A DNA stretch of 57,527 bases, from positions 1 through 57,527 of the forward strand of contig NZ_LGDE01000424.1 in assembly GCF_001279725.1 (NCBI RefSeq). Reading direction: 5' to 3'. A model generated the notes under the pieces. That model was given only the letters and a program-made list of their open reading frames with translations. It did no database searches and was not told the origin of the DNA. This stretch comes from Streptomyces sp. WM4235. Its GTDB lineage: Bacteria > Actinomycetota > Actinomycetes > Streptomycetales > Streptomycetaceae. Within the stretch, counting starts at the first letter, position 1, and each line of letters starts with the position of its first letter. Of the stretch, positions 10,850 through 18,740 are shown in pieces. Position numbers and translations under genes: made by a program.

Positions 10850-12289
10850 ATGCGTGACTTGAGCCCCAGGCGGCGCACTCTCGTCTTGGCGATCTGCTGC
10901 ATGAGCCTCCTCATCGTCAGTCTCGACACCACCGTCCTCAACGTCGCCCTGCCCGCCATCCGGCACGACCTGGACGCCTCGGTCGCGGGGATGCAGTGGA
11001 CGATCGACGCGTACACCCTCGTGCTGGCCTCGCTGCTGATGCTGGCGGGGTCCACCGGGGACCGGCTCGGGCGCCGCAGGATCTTCGCCCTCGGGCTGGT
11101 GCTCTTCACCGCGGGCTCCCTGCTGTGCTCGCTCGCGCCGAGCCTGGAATGGCTCATCGTCTTCCGCATGCTCCAGGCCGTGGGCGGCTCGATGCTCAAC
11201 CCGGTCGCCATGTCGATCATCACCAACACCTTCACGGACCCGAAGGAACGAGCCCGCGCCATCGGCGTGTGGGGCGCCGTCGTCGGCATCTCGATGGCCG
11301 CCGGCCCGCTGATCGGCGGGCTGCTCGTGGACTCCGTCGGCTGGCGCTCCATCTTCTGGCTCAACCTGCCGATCGGATTGCTCGCCCTCGTCCTGACCCT
11401 GCGCTACGTCCCCGAGTCCCGGGCCGAGCACGCGCGCCGCCCGGACCCGGTGGGCCAGCTCCTCGTCATGGCGCTGCTGGGTTCGGTGACGTACGGGATC
11501 ATCGAGGCCCCGGCCGCCGGCTGGACCTCGCCGCTGGTCATCGGCTGCGCGCTGACCGCCGCGGTCACCCTGGTGTGGCTGCTGCTGCACGAGAGCCGCC
11601 GGGCGGAGCCGCTGATCGACCCCCGGTTCTTCCGCAGCGCCCCGTTCAGCGGAGCGACGGTGATCGCGGTGAGCGCCTTCGCCGCCATGTCCGGGTTCCT
11701 CTTCCTGAACACCCTCTACCTCCAGGACGTGCGCGAGCTCGACGCCCTCGGCGCGGGGCTGTACATGCTGCCGATGGCCGCGATGGCCTTCCTCTGCGCG
11801 CCCGTGTCCGGGCGGCTCCTGGCCCGCTCCGGGCCGCGGCTGCCGCTGGGGATCGCCGGCGTGACGATGGCGGCGAGCGGGCTGCTCTTCGCGGCGTTCT
11901 CGGCCGAGACCTCGACCCCGCTGATGTTCGCCGGTTACGTGCTCTTCGGCCTCGGCTTCGGCATGGTCAACGTGCCGATCACCAACGCGGCCGTCTCCGG
12001 GATGCCGCGCGCCCAGGCGGGCGTGGCGGCGGCGGTGGCCTCCACCAGCCGACAGACCGGGGCCACCCTGGGCGTCGCCGTGATCGGCGCGGTCCTGGCG
12101 GCGGGCACCTCGGGCGGCGCGAGCTTCGTGGAGGCGACCCGGCCCGCCTGGTGGATCATCACGCTCTGCGGCGTGTCCGTCCTCGCGGTCGGCCTCCTGA
12201 CCACCGGCCCCTGGGCCCGCGCGACGGCCCTGCGCACGGCGAGCACCCTGGAGGCCCCGAGCCGCGACATCGGTTCGCGGGTCTCCTAG
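10850..12289 (+). CDS. MFS transporter, DHA2 (14-TMS, EmrB/QacA-like) family
   Basis: A 479-aa integral membrane protein, probably a proton-driven drug exporter. TM1 carries the DHA2 motif D1 (SLDTTVLNVALPAI). The A motif GDRLGRRRIF lies between TM2 and TM3, and the C motif region VVGISMAAGPLIGGLL follows in TM5. The length and a second set of helices up to LLTTGPWARA fit 14 TMS. Substrate unknown. No clear Shine-Dalgarno site precedes the ATG. Confidence 0.92.
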   Translation: MRDLSPRRRTLVLAICCMSLLIVSLDTTVLNVALPAIRHDLDASVAGMQWTIDAYTLVLASLLMLAGSTGDRLGRRRIFALGLVLFTAGSLLCSLAPSLEWLIVFRMLQAVGGSMLNPVAMSIITNTFTDPKERARAIGVWGAVVGISMAAGPLIGGLLVDSVGWRSIFWLNLPIGLLALVLTLRYVPESRAEHARRPDPVGQLLVMALLGSVTYGIIEAPAAGWTSPLVIGCALTAAVTLVWLLLHESRRAEPLIDPRFFRSAPFSGATVIAVSAFAAMSGFLFLNTLYLQDVRELDALGAGLYMLPMAAMAFLCAPVSGRLLARSGPRLPLGIAGVTMAASGLLFAAFSAETSTPLMFAGYVLFGLGFGMVNVPITNAAVSGMPRAQAGVAAAVASTSRQTGATLGVAVIGAVLAAGTSGGASFVEATRPAWWIITLCGVSVLAVGLLTTGPWARATALRTASTLEAPSRDIGSRVS

Positions 12290-12415
12290 CCCGTCTCTTT
12301 CGGGTCCCGGCCCGCCTGTTTCGGGTCCTGGCCCGTCTCTTTCGGGTCCTGGCCCGTCTCTTTCGGGTCCTGGCCCGTCTCTTTCGGGTCCTGCCGCGCC
12401 TCTTTCGGGTTCTGC
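12290..12415. repeat. Six tandem 21-bp repeats between convergent genes
   Basis: Units start at 12290, 12311, 12332, 12353, 12374 and 12395. The consensus is CCCGTCTCTTTCGGGTCCTGG; units 3 and 4 are identical and the outer units diverge by a few bases. Each unit can form a CCCG-loop-CGGG mini-hairpin, so the array may act as a terminator bank for the MFS (+) and MarR (-) genes. The core matches one arm of the hairpin at 29646-29695. Confidence 0.95.
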
Positions 12416-12437
12416 CGCACGGCGGGTGCCCGGGAGG

Positions 12438-12899
12438 CTATTCCCCGCACTCGAAGTCGTCGGCGTGCGAGTCGATCCGGGCCAGGAGCGCGCGCAGGGT
12501 TTCCTGGTCGGCCCCGGACAGGCCGGAGAACAGGCCCAGCTCGACGGCGTCGAGGGCCGCGTTGGTCTCGCCGAGGGCGACCGAGCCGGCGGCCGTGATG
12601 GCCACGTTGTGGCGGCGGCGGTCGGCCGGGTCGCGGCGGCGTTCCACCAGCCCGTCGCGCTCCAGGTCGTTCAGGATCCCGACGAGCACGCTCGGGTCCA
12701 CCTCCAGCCGGGCCGCGAGCGCCCGCTGGCCGATGGGGCCGCTCTCCAGGTGCATGAGCGTCATGGCGTGTCTGGGGGTGAGCCCGGCCGTGCTGAGCGC
12801 CTTCTTCATGCGGGTCTGGGTGACCGATCCGTGCCAGGCGAGAAGCAGGCCCAGCCGCTGCGGCGGGTTCGGGGCGTCCTGTGCTGCCGTCATGCCCAC
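12438..12899 (-). CDS. MarR-family transcriptional regulator
   Basis: A 153-aa winged-helix dimer. RQ-type helices at 45-75 (LTPRHAMTLMHLE, QRALAARLEVDPSVLVGILNDLERDGLVER) and the wing RRDPADRRRHNVAIT with the conserved D-x-R-R-x-R are clear. Divergent from the DoxX-family gene, with two dyads between them, so it probably represses itself and that gene. ATG 12899 and 12893 are both possible starts. Confidence 0.93.
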   Translation of the reverse strand: MGMTAAQDAPNPPQRLGLLLAWHGSVTQTRMKKALSTAGLTPRHAMTLMHLESGPIGQRALAARLEVDPSVLVGILNDLERDGLVERRRDPADRRRHNVAITAAGSVALGETNAALDAVELGLFSGLSGADQETLRALLARIDSHADDFECGE

Positions 12900-12916
12900 A
12901 TCGTAGCGCTCATGAA

Positions 12917-12943
12917 ATGATTGCGATCATCAGATCGTTGATG
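12917..12943. promoter_or_regulatory. Probable MarR operator (two overlapping dyads)
   Basis: ATGAT-TGCG-ATCAT at 12917-12930 and CATCA-GATCGT-TGATG at 12928-12943 overlap by three bases in the divergent marR/doxX intergenic region. Their placement over the presumed promoters fits repression by the adjacent MarR protein. Confidence 0.6.
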
Positions 12944-12983
12944 CTATTCAATGGTTCTACACATTCGACCGTTGGAGTGCATC

Positions 12984-13328
12984 ATGTTCATCGCCTACGT
13001 CGCCGTCGCCGGCCTGCTCGCCCTCGTCCTCGCCGCTTCGGCGACCCTCACCCTCCGGCGCAACGAGACGATCCTCGCGAACATGCGAAAGGTGGCGGTG
13101 CCGGACTCCCTGCTGCCGGTCCTGGCCGCACTGAAGGCCGCCGGTGCGGTGGGGCTGGTCGCGGGCATGTGGGTGGCACCCCTCGGCGTGACCGCCGCCG
13201 CCGGAGTGACCCTCTACTTCATCGGCGCGGTCGTGAGCCACCTGCGCGTCAAGGACTTCGATCTCGCCCCGGCAGCCGTCCTCGCGCTGCTCTCGGCGGC
13301 GGCCCTGGCGCTGCGCCTCGCCTCCTGA
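12984..13328 (+). CDS. DoxX-family small membrane protein
   Basis: A 114-aa protein with four predicted TM helices (FIAYVAVAGLLALVLAASA; LLPVLAALKAAGAVGLVAG; LGVTAAAGVTLYFIGAVVSH; LAPAAVLALLSAAALAL). The pattern fits the DoxX/DUF4267-like group, often linked to redox or quinone stress, but its function is not established. ATG 12984 starts directly before TM1 and follows GGAG. The divergent MarR suggests inducible expression. Confidence 0.85.
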   Translation: MFIAYVAVAGLLALVLAASATLTLRRNETILANMRKVAVPDSLLPVLAALKAAGAVGLVAGMWVAPLGVTAAAGVTLYFIGAVVSHLRVKDFDLAPAAVLALLSAAALALRLAS

Positions 13329-13379
13329 CCCACCCCCACCCCACCCCGATCCGAATCCAACACCCCTTCACGCTGACGA

Positions 13380-13403
13380 GTGACAGATATTGAAATCTGT
13401 CAC
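13380..13403. promoter_or_regulatory. Perfect 9-bp dyad, probable TetR operator
   Basis: GTGACAGAT and ATCTGTCAC are separated by six bases, ending 21 bases before the aldo/keto reductase ATG. The adjacent tetR gene is the natural candidate for binding it. Confidence 0.7.
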
Positions 13404-13424
13404 CCGTCATGCCATTCTCTTTCC

Positions 13425-14462
13425 ATGACCACTCACCAGAACGCCCCCCGCACTCCCCGCACCCCCCGCCGCCTCGGCACCACCGGCCCCTCCGTCTTCC
13501 CGCTGGGGCTGGGCTGCATGGGCATGTCCGCCCTGTACGGCGAGGCCGACCGGAGCGAGTCGATCGCGACCATCCACGCCGCCCTGGACGCGGGCGTCAC
13601 CCTGCTCGACACCGGCGACTTCTACGGCATGGGCCACAACGAACTGCTGATCAACGAGGCGCTGCGCACCGCACCGGCCGCAGCCCGCGAGCAGGCGCTG
13701 ACGAGCGTGAAGTTCGGCGCGCTGCGCACGGTCGAGGGCGGCTTCGCCGGGTACGACGGCCGGCCCGACGCCGTCCGGAACTTCCTCGCCTACTCCCTCC
13801 AGCGGCTCGGCCGGGACCACGTCGACGTCTACCGGATCGCCCGCGTGGACCCGGACGTCCCCATCGAGGAGACGGTCGGTGCCATCGCGGAGGCCGTCCA
13901 GGCCGGACACGTGCGGCACATCGGCCTCTCGGAGGTCGGCGCGGAGACCCTGCGCCGGGCCGCCGCCGTCGCACCGATCTCGGACCTCCAGATCGAGTAC
14001 TCGCTGATCTCCCGGGGCATCGAGGAGGAGATCCTGCCGACCGCCCGCGAGCTGGGCATCGGAGTCACCGCGTACGGGGTGCTCTCCCGAGGCCTGATCA
14101 GCGGCCACTTCGGCCGCGACCGGGCGCTGGCCCCCGGCGACTTCCGCGGGATGAGCCCCCGCTTCCAGGGCGACAACCTCGACCGGAACCTCGACCTGGT
14201 GGACGCCCTGCGCAAGGTCGCCGACAGCAAGGGCGTGAGCGTCGCCCAGATCGCCATCGCCTGGGTGCTCGCGCGCGGGGAGGACATCGTGCCGCTGGTC
14301 GGCGCCCGCCGCCGGGACCGCCTCGACGAGGCACTGGGCGCGCTCGACGTGGAGCTGACCTCCGCCGACCTCACCGCCATCGAGGAGGCGGTCCCGGTCG
14401 GGGCGGCGGCCGGCGATCGATACCCGGAGGCCCAGATGGCCCACCTCGACAGTGAGCACTGA
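13425..14462 (+). CDS. Aldo/keto reductase
   Basis: A 345-aa (beta/alpha)8 oxidoreductase using NADPH. The N-terminal part has PLGLGCMGMSALYG and the catalytic Asp and Tyr in DTGDFYG. The Lys lies in LTSVKFG. At the usual catalytic His position (DLYxxHRxD in most relatives) the sequence reads DVYRIARVDP, so His is replaced by Ala. The C-terminal ARRRDRLDEALGAL segment is the usual cofactor-binding region. Substrate unknown. It is followed 21 bp later by tetR, probably as one operon under the dyad at 13380-13403. Confidence 0.92.
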   Translation: MTTHQNAPRTPRTPRRLGTTGPSVFPLGLGCMGMSALYGEADRSESIATIHAALDAGVTLLDTGDFYGMGHNELLINEALRTAPAAAREQALTSVKFGALRTVEGGFAGYDGRPDAVRNFLAYSLQRLGRDHVDVYRIARVDPDVPIEETVGAIAEAVQAGHVRHIGLSEVGAETLRRAAAVAPISDLQIEYSLISRGIEEEILPTARELGIGVTAYGVLSRGLISGHFGRDRALAPGDFRGMSPRFQGDNLDRNLDLVDALRKVADSKGVSVAQIAIAWVLARGEDIVPLVGARRRDRLDEALGALDVELTSADLTAIEEAVPVGAAAGDRYPEAQMAHLDSEH

Positions 14463-14483
14463 GCCGGCTGTACGGTCGTCCTC

Positions 14484-15077
14484 ATGCCCCCCGCTGCTGC
14501 CGAACCCCTGACTCCCGAGCGCATCCTCGAAACCACCGAGGACGTGTTGCGTCGCTTCGGCCCCACCAAGGCGACCGTGGTGGACGTGGCGCGCGCGCTG
14601 GGCGTCAGTCACGGCAGCGTGTACCGCCACTTCCCGTCGAAGGCGGCGCTGCGCGAGGCGGTCACGGACCGCTGGCTCGCCAAGAGCATCGTGATGCTGG
14701 AGGAGATCGCCTCGGCCCCCGCCGAGACGGCACCCTCCAAGCTGGAGGCGTGGTTGGAGGCCCTCTTCGAGGCCAAGCGCAAGAAGGCGGGAGCCGACCC
14801 GGAGCTGTTCGCGACGTACACCGTGCTGCTCGCCGAGAACAGCGGCGTGGTGGACCGGCATCTGAGCGAGCTGATCGAGCAGTTGGTCCGGATCATCGCC
14901 GACGGGGTCGAGGCCGGAACCCTGGCCGCACCCGACGTGCCGGCCGCGGCGCGGGCCGTCTTCGACGCCACGGGCCGGTTCCATGACCCGCAGTACGCCG
15001 CCGACTGGCTCTCCCCGACCATCCTCCCGGAGTTCGAGGCGGTCACCTCGCTCGTCATCCGGGGTCTGCGCGCCTGA
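14484..15077 (+). CDS. TetR-family transcriptional regulator
   Basis: A 197-aa dimeric repressor. The N-terminal HTH is clear: ILETTEDVLRRFGPTKATV, then DVARALGVSHGSVYRHFPSKAAL with the typical YRHFxSK turn. The C-terminal helices (residues 75-195) form the ligand pocket. Its position right after the reductase and the perfect dyad upstream suggest control of that operon and of itself. Confidence 0.93.
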   Translation: MPPAAAEPLTPERILETTEDVLRRFGPTKATVVDVARALGVSHGSVYRHFPSKAALREAVTDRWLAKSIVMLEEIASAPAETAPSKLEAWLEALFEAKRKKAGADPELFATYTVLLAENSGVVDRHLSELIEQLVRIIADGVEAGTLAAPDVPAAARAVFDATGRFHDPQYAADWLSPTILPEFEAVTSLVIRGLRA

Positions 15078-15113
15078 CCCGACGCCCTCCCCCGGGTCCC
15101 CGACCGCAGATCG

Positions 15114-15169
15114 ACGACCGACGACCGACGACCGACAACCGGCGACCGGCGACCGGCGACCGGCGACCG
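15114..15169. repeat. Eight tandem 7-bp repeats
   Basis: Three ACGACCG, one ACAACCG and four GCGACCG units run without interruption downstream of tetR. The sharp switch from A- to G-initial units suggests two rounds of slippage expansion. The gap 15078-15319 holds no gene. Confidence 0.9.
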
Positions 15170-15319
15170 TCCGACTGCTTCCGATGCGGCCGGCGTCGTC
15201 GATGCGGAGCAGGTCGCTCCGTTCGACTTGGTGATCATTTGAGTCGGAGACCCCTGTCACCGGGCGCGGCCCTGCCCTACGTTCCCCGAGACACCGTCAG
15301 GTACTTCTCAGGGGGAAGC

Positions 15320-16042
15320 ATGTCCGCTCCACCACCGCAGGGCACCCGCCCCGCACCACCCGCGCGGTCGGGCGGCGCCGCGGCGCTCGGCTGGATTCTG
15401 ACCATCGGGCTCAACGTGGTCGCGCCGATCATCACCTACAACCAGTTGCACGACCACGGCTGGAGGGAGTTCGACGCGCTGCTGATCAGCAGTGCGTGGC
15501 CCGTCCTCGACAGCGCCATCCACCTGGCCTGGCGCCGCAAGGTCGACGAGTTCGCGATCGTCACCCTGGTCTTCCTGGTGATCACGGCGGTCGTCTCGCT
15601 GATCGGCGCGCACTCGGCGCGGGCCCTGCTGATCAAGGACTCGGGGGTGACGGGGTTGTTCGGGTTGCTCTGCCTCGTCACCCTGCTCGCACCGAGGCCG
15701 CTGATGTTCTACTTCGGCCGCAAGTTCGCCACGGACGGTACTCCGGAGAGCACGGCCTGGTGGAACGGCCTGTGGCAGTACGAGGGCTTCCGTCGGACCA
15801 TGATCGTGATGACCACGGTGTGGGGCTTGGCCTACCTGGTCGAGGCCGGGGTCCGCATCGCCCTGACCTACGCGCTCGACACCGACACGATGGTGGTCCT
15901 CAGCCCCGTCATGCTCTACGCGGTGCTCGGCCTGCTGGGCGTCTGGACCGCCCTCTACGGCAAGCGTTCACAGGCGGAGGGCGAACGGCGCGCCGCGGAG
16001 ACGGCCGCGGCCGCGCAGCACGCCGGGACCGCACAGGCCTGA
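15320..16042 (+). CDS. VC0807-family-like integral membrane protein
   Basis: A 240-aa protein with a Pro-rich cytosolic N-terminus and about six TM helices (LGWILTIGLNVVAPIITY; EFAIVTLVFLVITAVVSLIG; VTGLFGLLCLVTLLA; MIVMTTVWGLAYLVEAGVRIAL; MVVLSPVMLYAVLGLLGVWTAL). The FYFGRKFATDG and WWNGLWQYEGFRRTM segments are typical of the family. Function unknown. The ATG follows GGGGGAAG. Confidence 0.8.
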   Translation: MSAPPPQGTRPAPPARSGGAAALGWILTIGLNVVAPIITYNQLHDHGWREFDALLISSAWPVLDSAIHLAWRRKVDEFAIVTLVFLVITAVVSLIGAHSARALLIKDSGVTGLFGLLCLVTLLAPRPLMFYFGRKFATDGTPESTAWWNGLWQYEGFRRTMIVMTTVWGLAYLVEAGVRIALTYALDTDTMVVLSPVMLYAVLGLLGVWTALYGKRSQAEGERRAAETAAAAQHAGTAQA

Positions 16043-16064
16043 GGAGGCGCCCCCGCCACAGGGG

Positions 16065-16119
16065 GCCGGAATGCCGGTGGCCCGGTGCGCGACGCGCACC
16101 GGGCCACCGGCATTCCGGC
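16065..16119. terminator. 26-bp perfect hairpin, bidirectional terminator
   Basis: Arms 16065-16090 and 16094-16119 pair perfectly with a 3-nt loop, between the VC0807-like gene (+) and glyS (-). It is the longest perfect stem in the window. Confidence 0.92.
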
Positions 16120-16158
16120 GAAGCCGTGACGGCGAGGCCGCCGACCGGCAACCGCCGA

Positions 16159-17541
16159 CTAGCAGCCGAGCAGACGGCTGCCGAGGTAGCTCTGGATCTG
16201 GTCCAGGGAGACGCGCTCCTGCTTCATGGTGTCGCGCTCGCGCACGGTCACCGCGTTGTCGTCGAGGGTGTCGAAGTCGACGGTGACGCAGAACGGCGTG
16301 CCGATCTCGTCCTGGCGACGGTAACGACGGCCGATGGCGCCCGCGTCGTCGAACTCGATGTTCCAGAACTTGCGCAGGTCGGCGGCGAGGCCCTTGGCCT
16401 TCGGCGACAGCTGCGCGTTGCGGGACAGCGGCAGGACGGCGACCTTGATCGGGGCCAGGCGCGGGTCGAGGCGCATCACGGCGCGCTTCTCCATGACGCC
16501 CTTGGCGTTCGGGGCCTCGTCCTCGTTGTACGCGTCGAGCATGAAGGCGAGCATGGCGCGGTTGACACCGGCCGCCGGCTCGATGACGTACGGGGTGTAG
16601 CGCTCCTTGCTCTCCTGGTCGAAGTAGACGAGGTCCTGGCCGGAGGCGGCGGAGTGGGCCTTGAGGTCGAAGTCGGTGCGGTTGGCCACGCCTTCGAGCT
16701 CGGAGAACTCATTGCCACCGAAGTTGAAGCGGTACTCGATGTCGGCGGTGCGCTTCGAGTAGTGGGACAGCTTCTCCTTCGGGTGGTCATACCAGCGGAT
16801 GTTCTCCTCGCGGATGCCGAGGTCGCGGTACCAGTTCCACCGCTCCTGCATCCAGTACTCCTGCCACTGCTCGTCCTCGCCCGGCTTGACGAAGAACTCC
16901 ATCTCCATCTGCTCGAACTCGCGCGTGCGGAAGATGAAGTTGCCGGGGGTGATCTCGTTGCGGAAGGACTTGCCCATCTGCGCGATGCCGAAGGGGGGCT
17001 TCTTGCGGGAAGTCGTCTGCACCTGGGCGAAGTTGGTGAAGATGCCCTGGGCGGTCTCCGGGCGCAGGTACGCCTTGGAGCCGGTGTCCTGGGTCGGGCC
17101 CAGGTGGGTCTCCAGCATGCCCGAGAACTGCTTGGGCTCGGTGAACTGGCCCTTCACGCCGCAGTTGGGGCAGTTGATGTCGGCAAGACCGTTGGCGGGC
17201 ACGCGGCCGTGCTTGGCCTCGTACGCCTCCTCCAGGTGGTCCGCGCGGTGACGCTTGTGACAGGAGGTGCACTCGGTCAGCGGGTCCGAGAAGGTGGCGA
17301 CGTGGCCGGAGGCCACCCACACCTCGGGGGCCAGAATCACGGAGGAGTCGATACCGACGATGTCCTCACGCCCGGTGACCATGGCCTTCCACCACTGGCG
17401 CTTGATGTTCTCCTTCAGCTCGACACCGAGCGGGCCGTAGTCCCAGGCGGCCTTGGAGCCGCCGTAGATCTCACTGCACGGGAAAACGAAGCCACGGCGC
17501 TTGCTCAGGCTGACGATGGTTTCGATCTTGTCGGCGGCCAC
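16159..17541 (-). CDS. glyS: Glycyl-tRNA synthetase (alpha2 type)
   Basis: Charges tRNA-Gly. The 460-aa class II enzyme shows [12 protein letters not shown] with [14 protein letters not shown] at the N-terminus. A zinc ribbon follows: CTSCHKRH about 90 residues in, then CPNCG about 40 residues later. Class II motif 2 is present in [25 protein letters not shown], and motif 3 lies in the [14 protein letters not shown] segment. The C-terminal anticodon-binding domain has [11 protein letters not shown]. Divergent from znuA. Confidence 0.97.
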   Translation of the reverse strand: MAADKIETIVSLSKRRGFVFPCSEIYGGSKAAWDYGPLGVELKENIKRQWWKAMVTGREDIVGIDSSVILAPEVWVASGHVATFSDPLTECTSCHKRHRADHLEEAYEAKHGRVPANGLADINCPNCGVKGQFTEPKQFSGMLETHLGPTQDTGSKAYLRPETAQGIFTNFAQVQTTSRKKPPFGIAQMGKSFRNEITPGNFIFRTREFEQMEMEFFVKPGEDEQWQEYWMQERWNWYRDLGIREENIRWYDHPKEKLSHYSKRTADIEYRFNFGGNEFSELEGVANRTDFDLKAHSAASGQDLVYFDQESKERYTPYVIEPAAGVNRAMLAFMLDAYNEDEAPNAKGVMEKRAVMRLDPRLAPIKVAVLPLSRNAQLSPKAKGLAADLRKFWNIEFDDAGAIGRRYRRQDEIGTPFCVTVDFDTLDDNAVTVRERDTMKQERVSLDQIQSYLGSRLLGC

Positions 17542-17682
17542 GGTGCTCTCTTCATTACGAGGACGAACGGCGAAGCCTTTAGGTTACCGGCGCCCGCACC
17601 CCCCCTTTCAAATCGGGATGCCCTTCCCCGGCCCTCCGGCGGCCCCGCGGCGGCTCCCCCGGCCTCCCCCCACCAGGGTTTT

Positions 17683-17719
17683 TGACAATCGTTTCCATCT
17701 TTGATGAAAATGGATGTCA
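17683..17719 (+). promoter_or_regulatory. Two Zur boxes over the znuA promoter
   Basis: TGACAATCGTTTCCA (17683-17697) and TGAAAATGGATGTCA (17705-17719) match the actinobacterial Zur box TGAAAATGATTTTCA at 11/15 and 12/15. TTGACA at 17682-17687 is a good -35 box, and a -10 box near 17705 would put the transcript start at or next to the ATG at 17719. Zn-loaded Zur would block this promoter. Confidence 0.75.
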
Positions 17720-18711
17720 TGAACGTACGACGCCTCATACCCGCCGCATCCCTCGCCGGCGCCGTCGCCCTCGGCGCGACGGCCCTCACCGCCTGCTCCG
17801 GAGCCAGTGCCGCCGGAGGCAACACGGACGGCAAGCTCGCCGTGACGGCGTCGTTCTACCCCATGCAGTTCCTCGCCGAGCGGATCGGCAAGGAGCACGT
17901 GACGGTCACCACCCTGACCAAGCCGGGTGTCGAACCGCACGATCTGGAGATCACGCCCAAGCAGACGGGCCGACTCGGCGAATCCGACGTGATCCTCTAC
18001 CTCAAGACGCTGCAACCCGCCGTGGACAAGGCCGTCGCCCAGTCCGGCGTGAAGAACGTCGTCGACGCCGGCACCCTCACCGAGTTGGAGGCGCACGCCG
18101 CCTCCGGGCACGACGACCACGACCACGCGGCCGAGGGCGGCGACCACGCCGCCGAGGGCGAGGAGCACGACCACGACCACGGCGGCGCCGGCAAGGACCC
18201 GCACGTCTGGCTCGACCCCGCCAAGTACGCGCAGATCGCCAAGGGCGTCGGCGCGGCGCTGGGGAAGGCCGACCCCGCTCACGCGGCGGACTACGAGAAG
18301 AACACCGCGACGCTGGTCACCGAACTGGGTTCCCTGGACACCGATTTCAAGGACGGCCTGAAGACCACGGCCTCCAGGACCTTCATCACCACCCACGCCG
18401 CCTTCGGCTACCTCGCCGAGCGCTACGGGCTCGACCAGGAGGGCATCTCCGGCATCGACCCCGAGTCCGAGCCCAGCCCGGCCCGCATGAAGGATCTCCA
18501 GGGCGTCGCGGCCAAGGACAAGGTGACCACCGTGTTCTTCGAGACGCTGGCGGGCGACAAGACGGCCAAGGCCCTCGCGAAGGACACCGGCCTGAAGACC
18601 GACGTCCTCGACCCGCTCGAGGGAATCACCGACAAGTCCCAGGGCGCTGACTACTTCGAGGTCATGCGGTCGAACCTGAAGAACCTCCAGAAGGCCCTCG
18701 GAGCCAAGTGA
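17719..18711 (+). CDS. znuA: Zinc ABC transporter substrate-binding lipoprotein
   Basis: Extracytoplasmic zinc-capturing lipoprotein. The signal peptide ends in the lipobox LTAC, so the mature protein is anchored via Cys. The TroA/ZnuA fold shows ASFYPMQFLAERIG, the metal ligand His in GVEPHDLEITPKQ, a His/Asp/Glu-rich loop of about 30 residues (DDHDHAAEGG and EEHDHDHGG) typical of zinc-specific members, then PHVWLDP and THAAFGYLAERYG. ATG 17719 is preferred over upstream ATGs, which lie inside the Zur box. The stop overlaps the first possible znuC start. Confidence 0.94.
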   Translation: MNVRRLIPAASLAGAVALGATALTACSGASAAGGNTDGKLAVTASFYPMQFLAERIGKEHVTVTTLTKPGVEPHDLEITPKQTGRLGESDVILYLKTLQPAVDKAVAQSGVKNVVDAGTLTELEAHAASGHDDHDHAAEGGDHAAEGEEHDHDHGGAGKDPHVWLDPAKYAQIAKGVGAALGKADPAHAADYEKNTATLVTELGSLDTDFKDGLKTTASRTFITTHAAFGYLAERYGLDQEGISGIDPESEPSPARMKDLQGVAAKDKVTTVFFETLAGDKTAKALAKDTGLKTDVLDPLEGITDKSQGADYFEVMRSNLKNLQKALGAK

Positions 18712-18740
18712 TGACAGCAGCAGCAACGGAGGCGCGAGCC

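Noticed and set aside
12290..12415. CRISPR array
   Set aside because: The units are directly contiguous with no spacers and no cas genes are present.
10996..12906. Plus-strand frame containing a regular Leu-Phe-Arg-Val-Leu repeat
   Set aside because: The repeat is only the translation of the 21-bp intergenic DNA repeat; the frame has shadow composition elsewhere.
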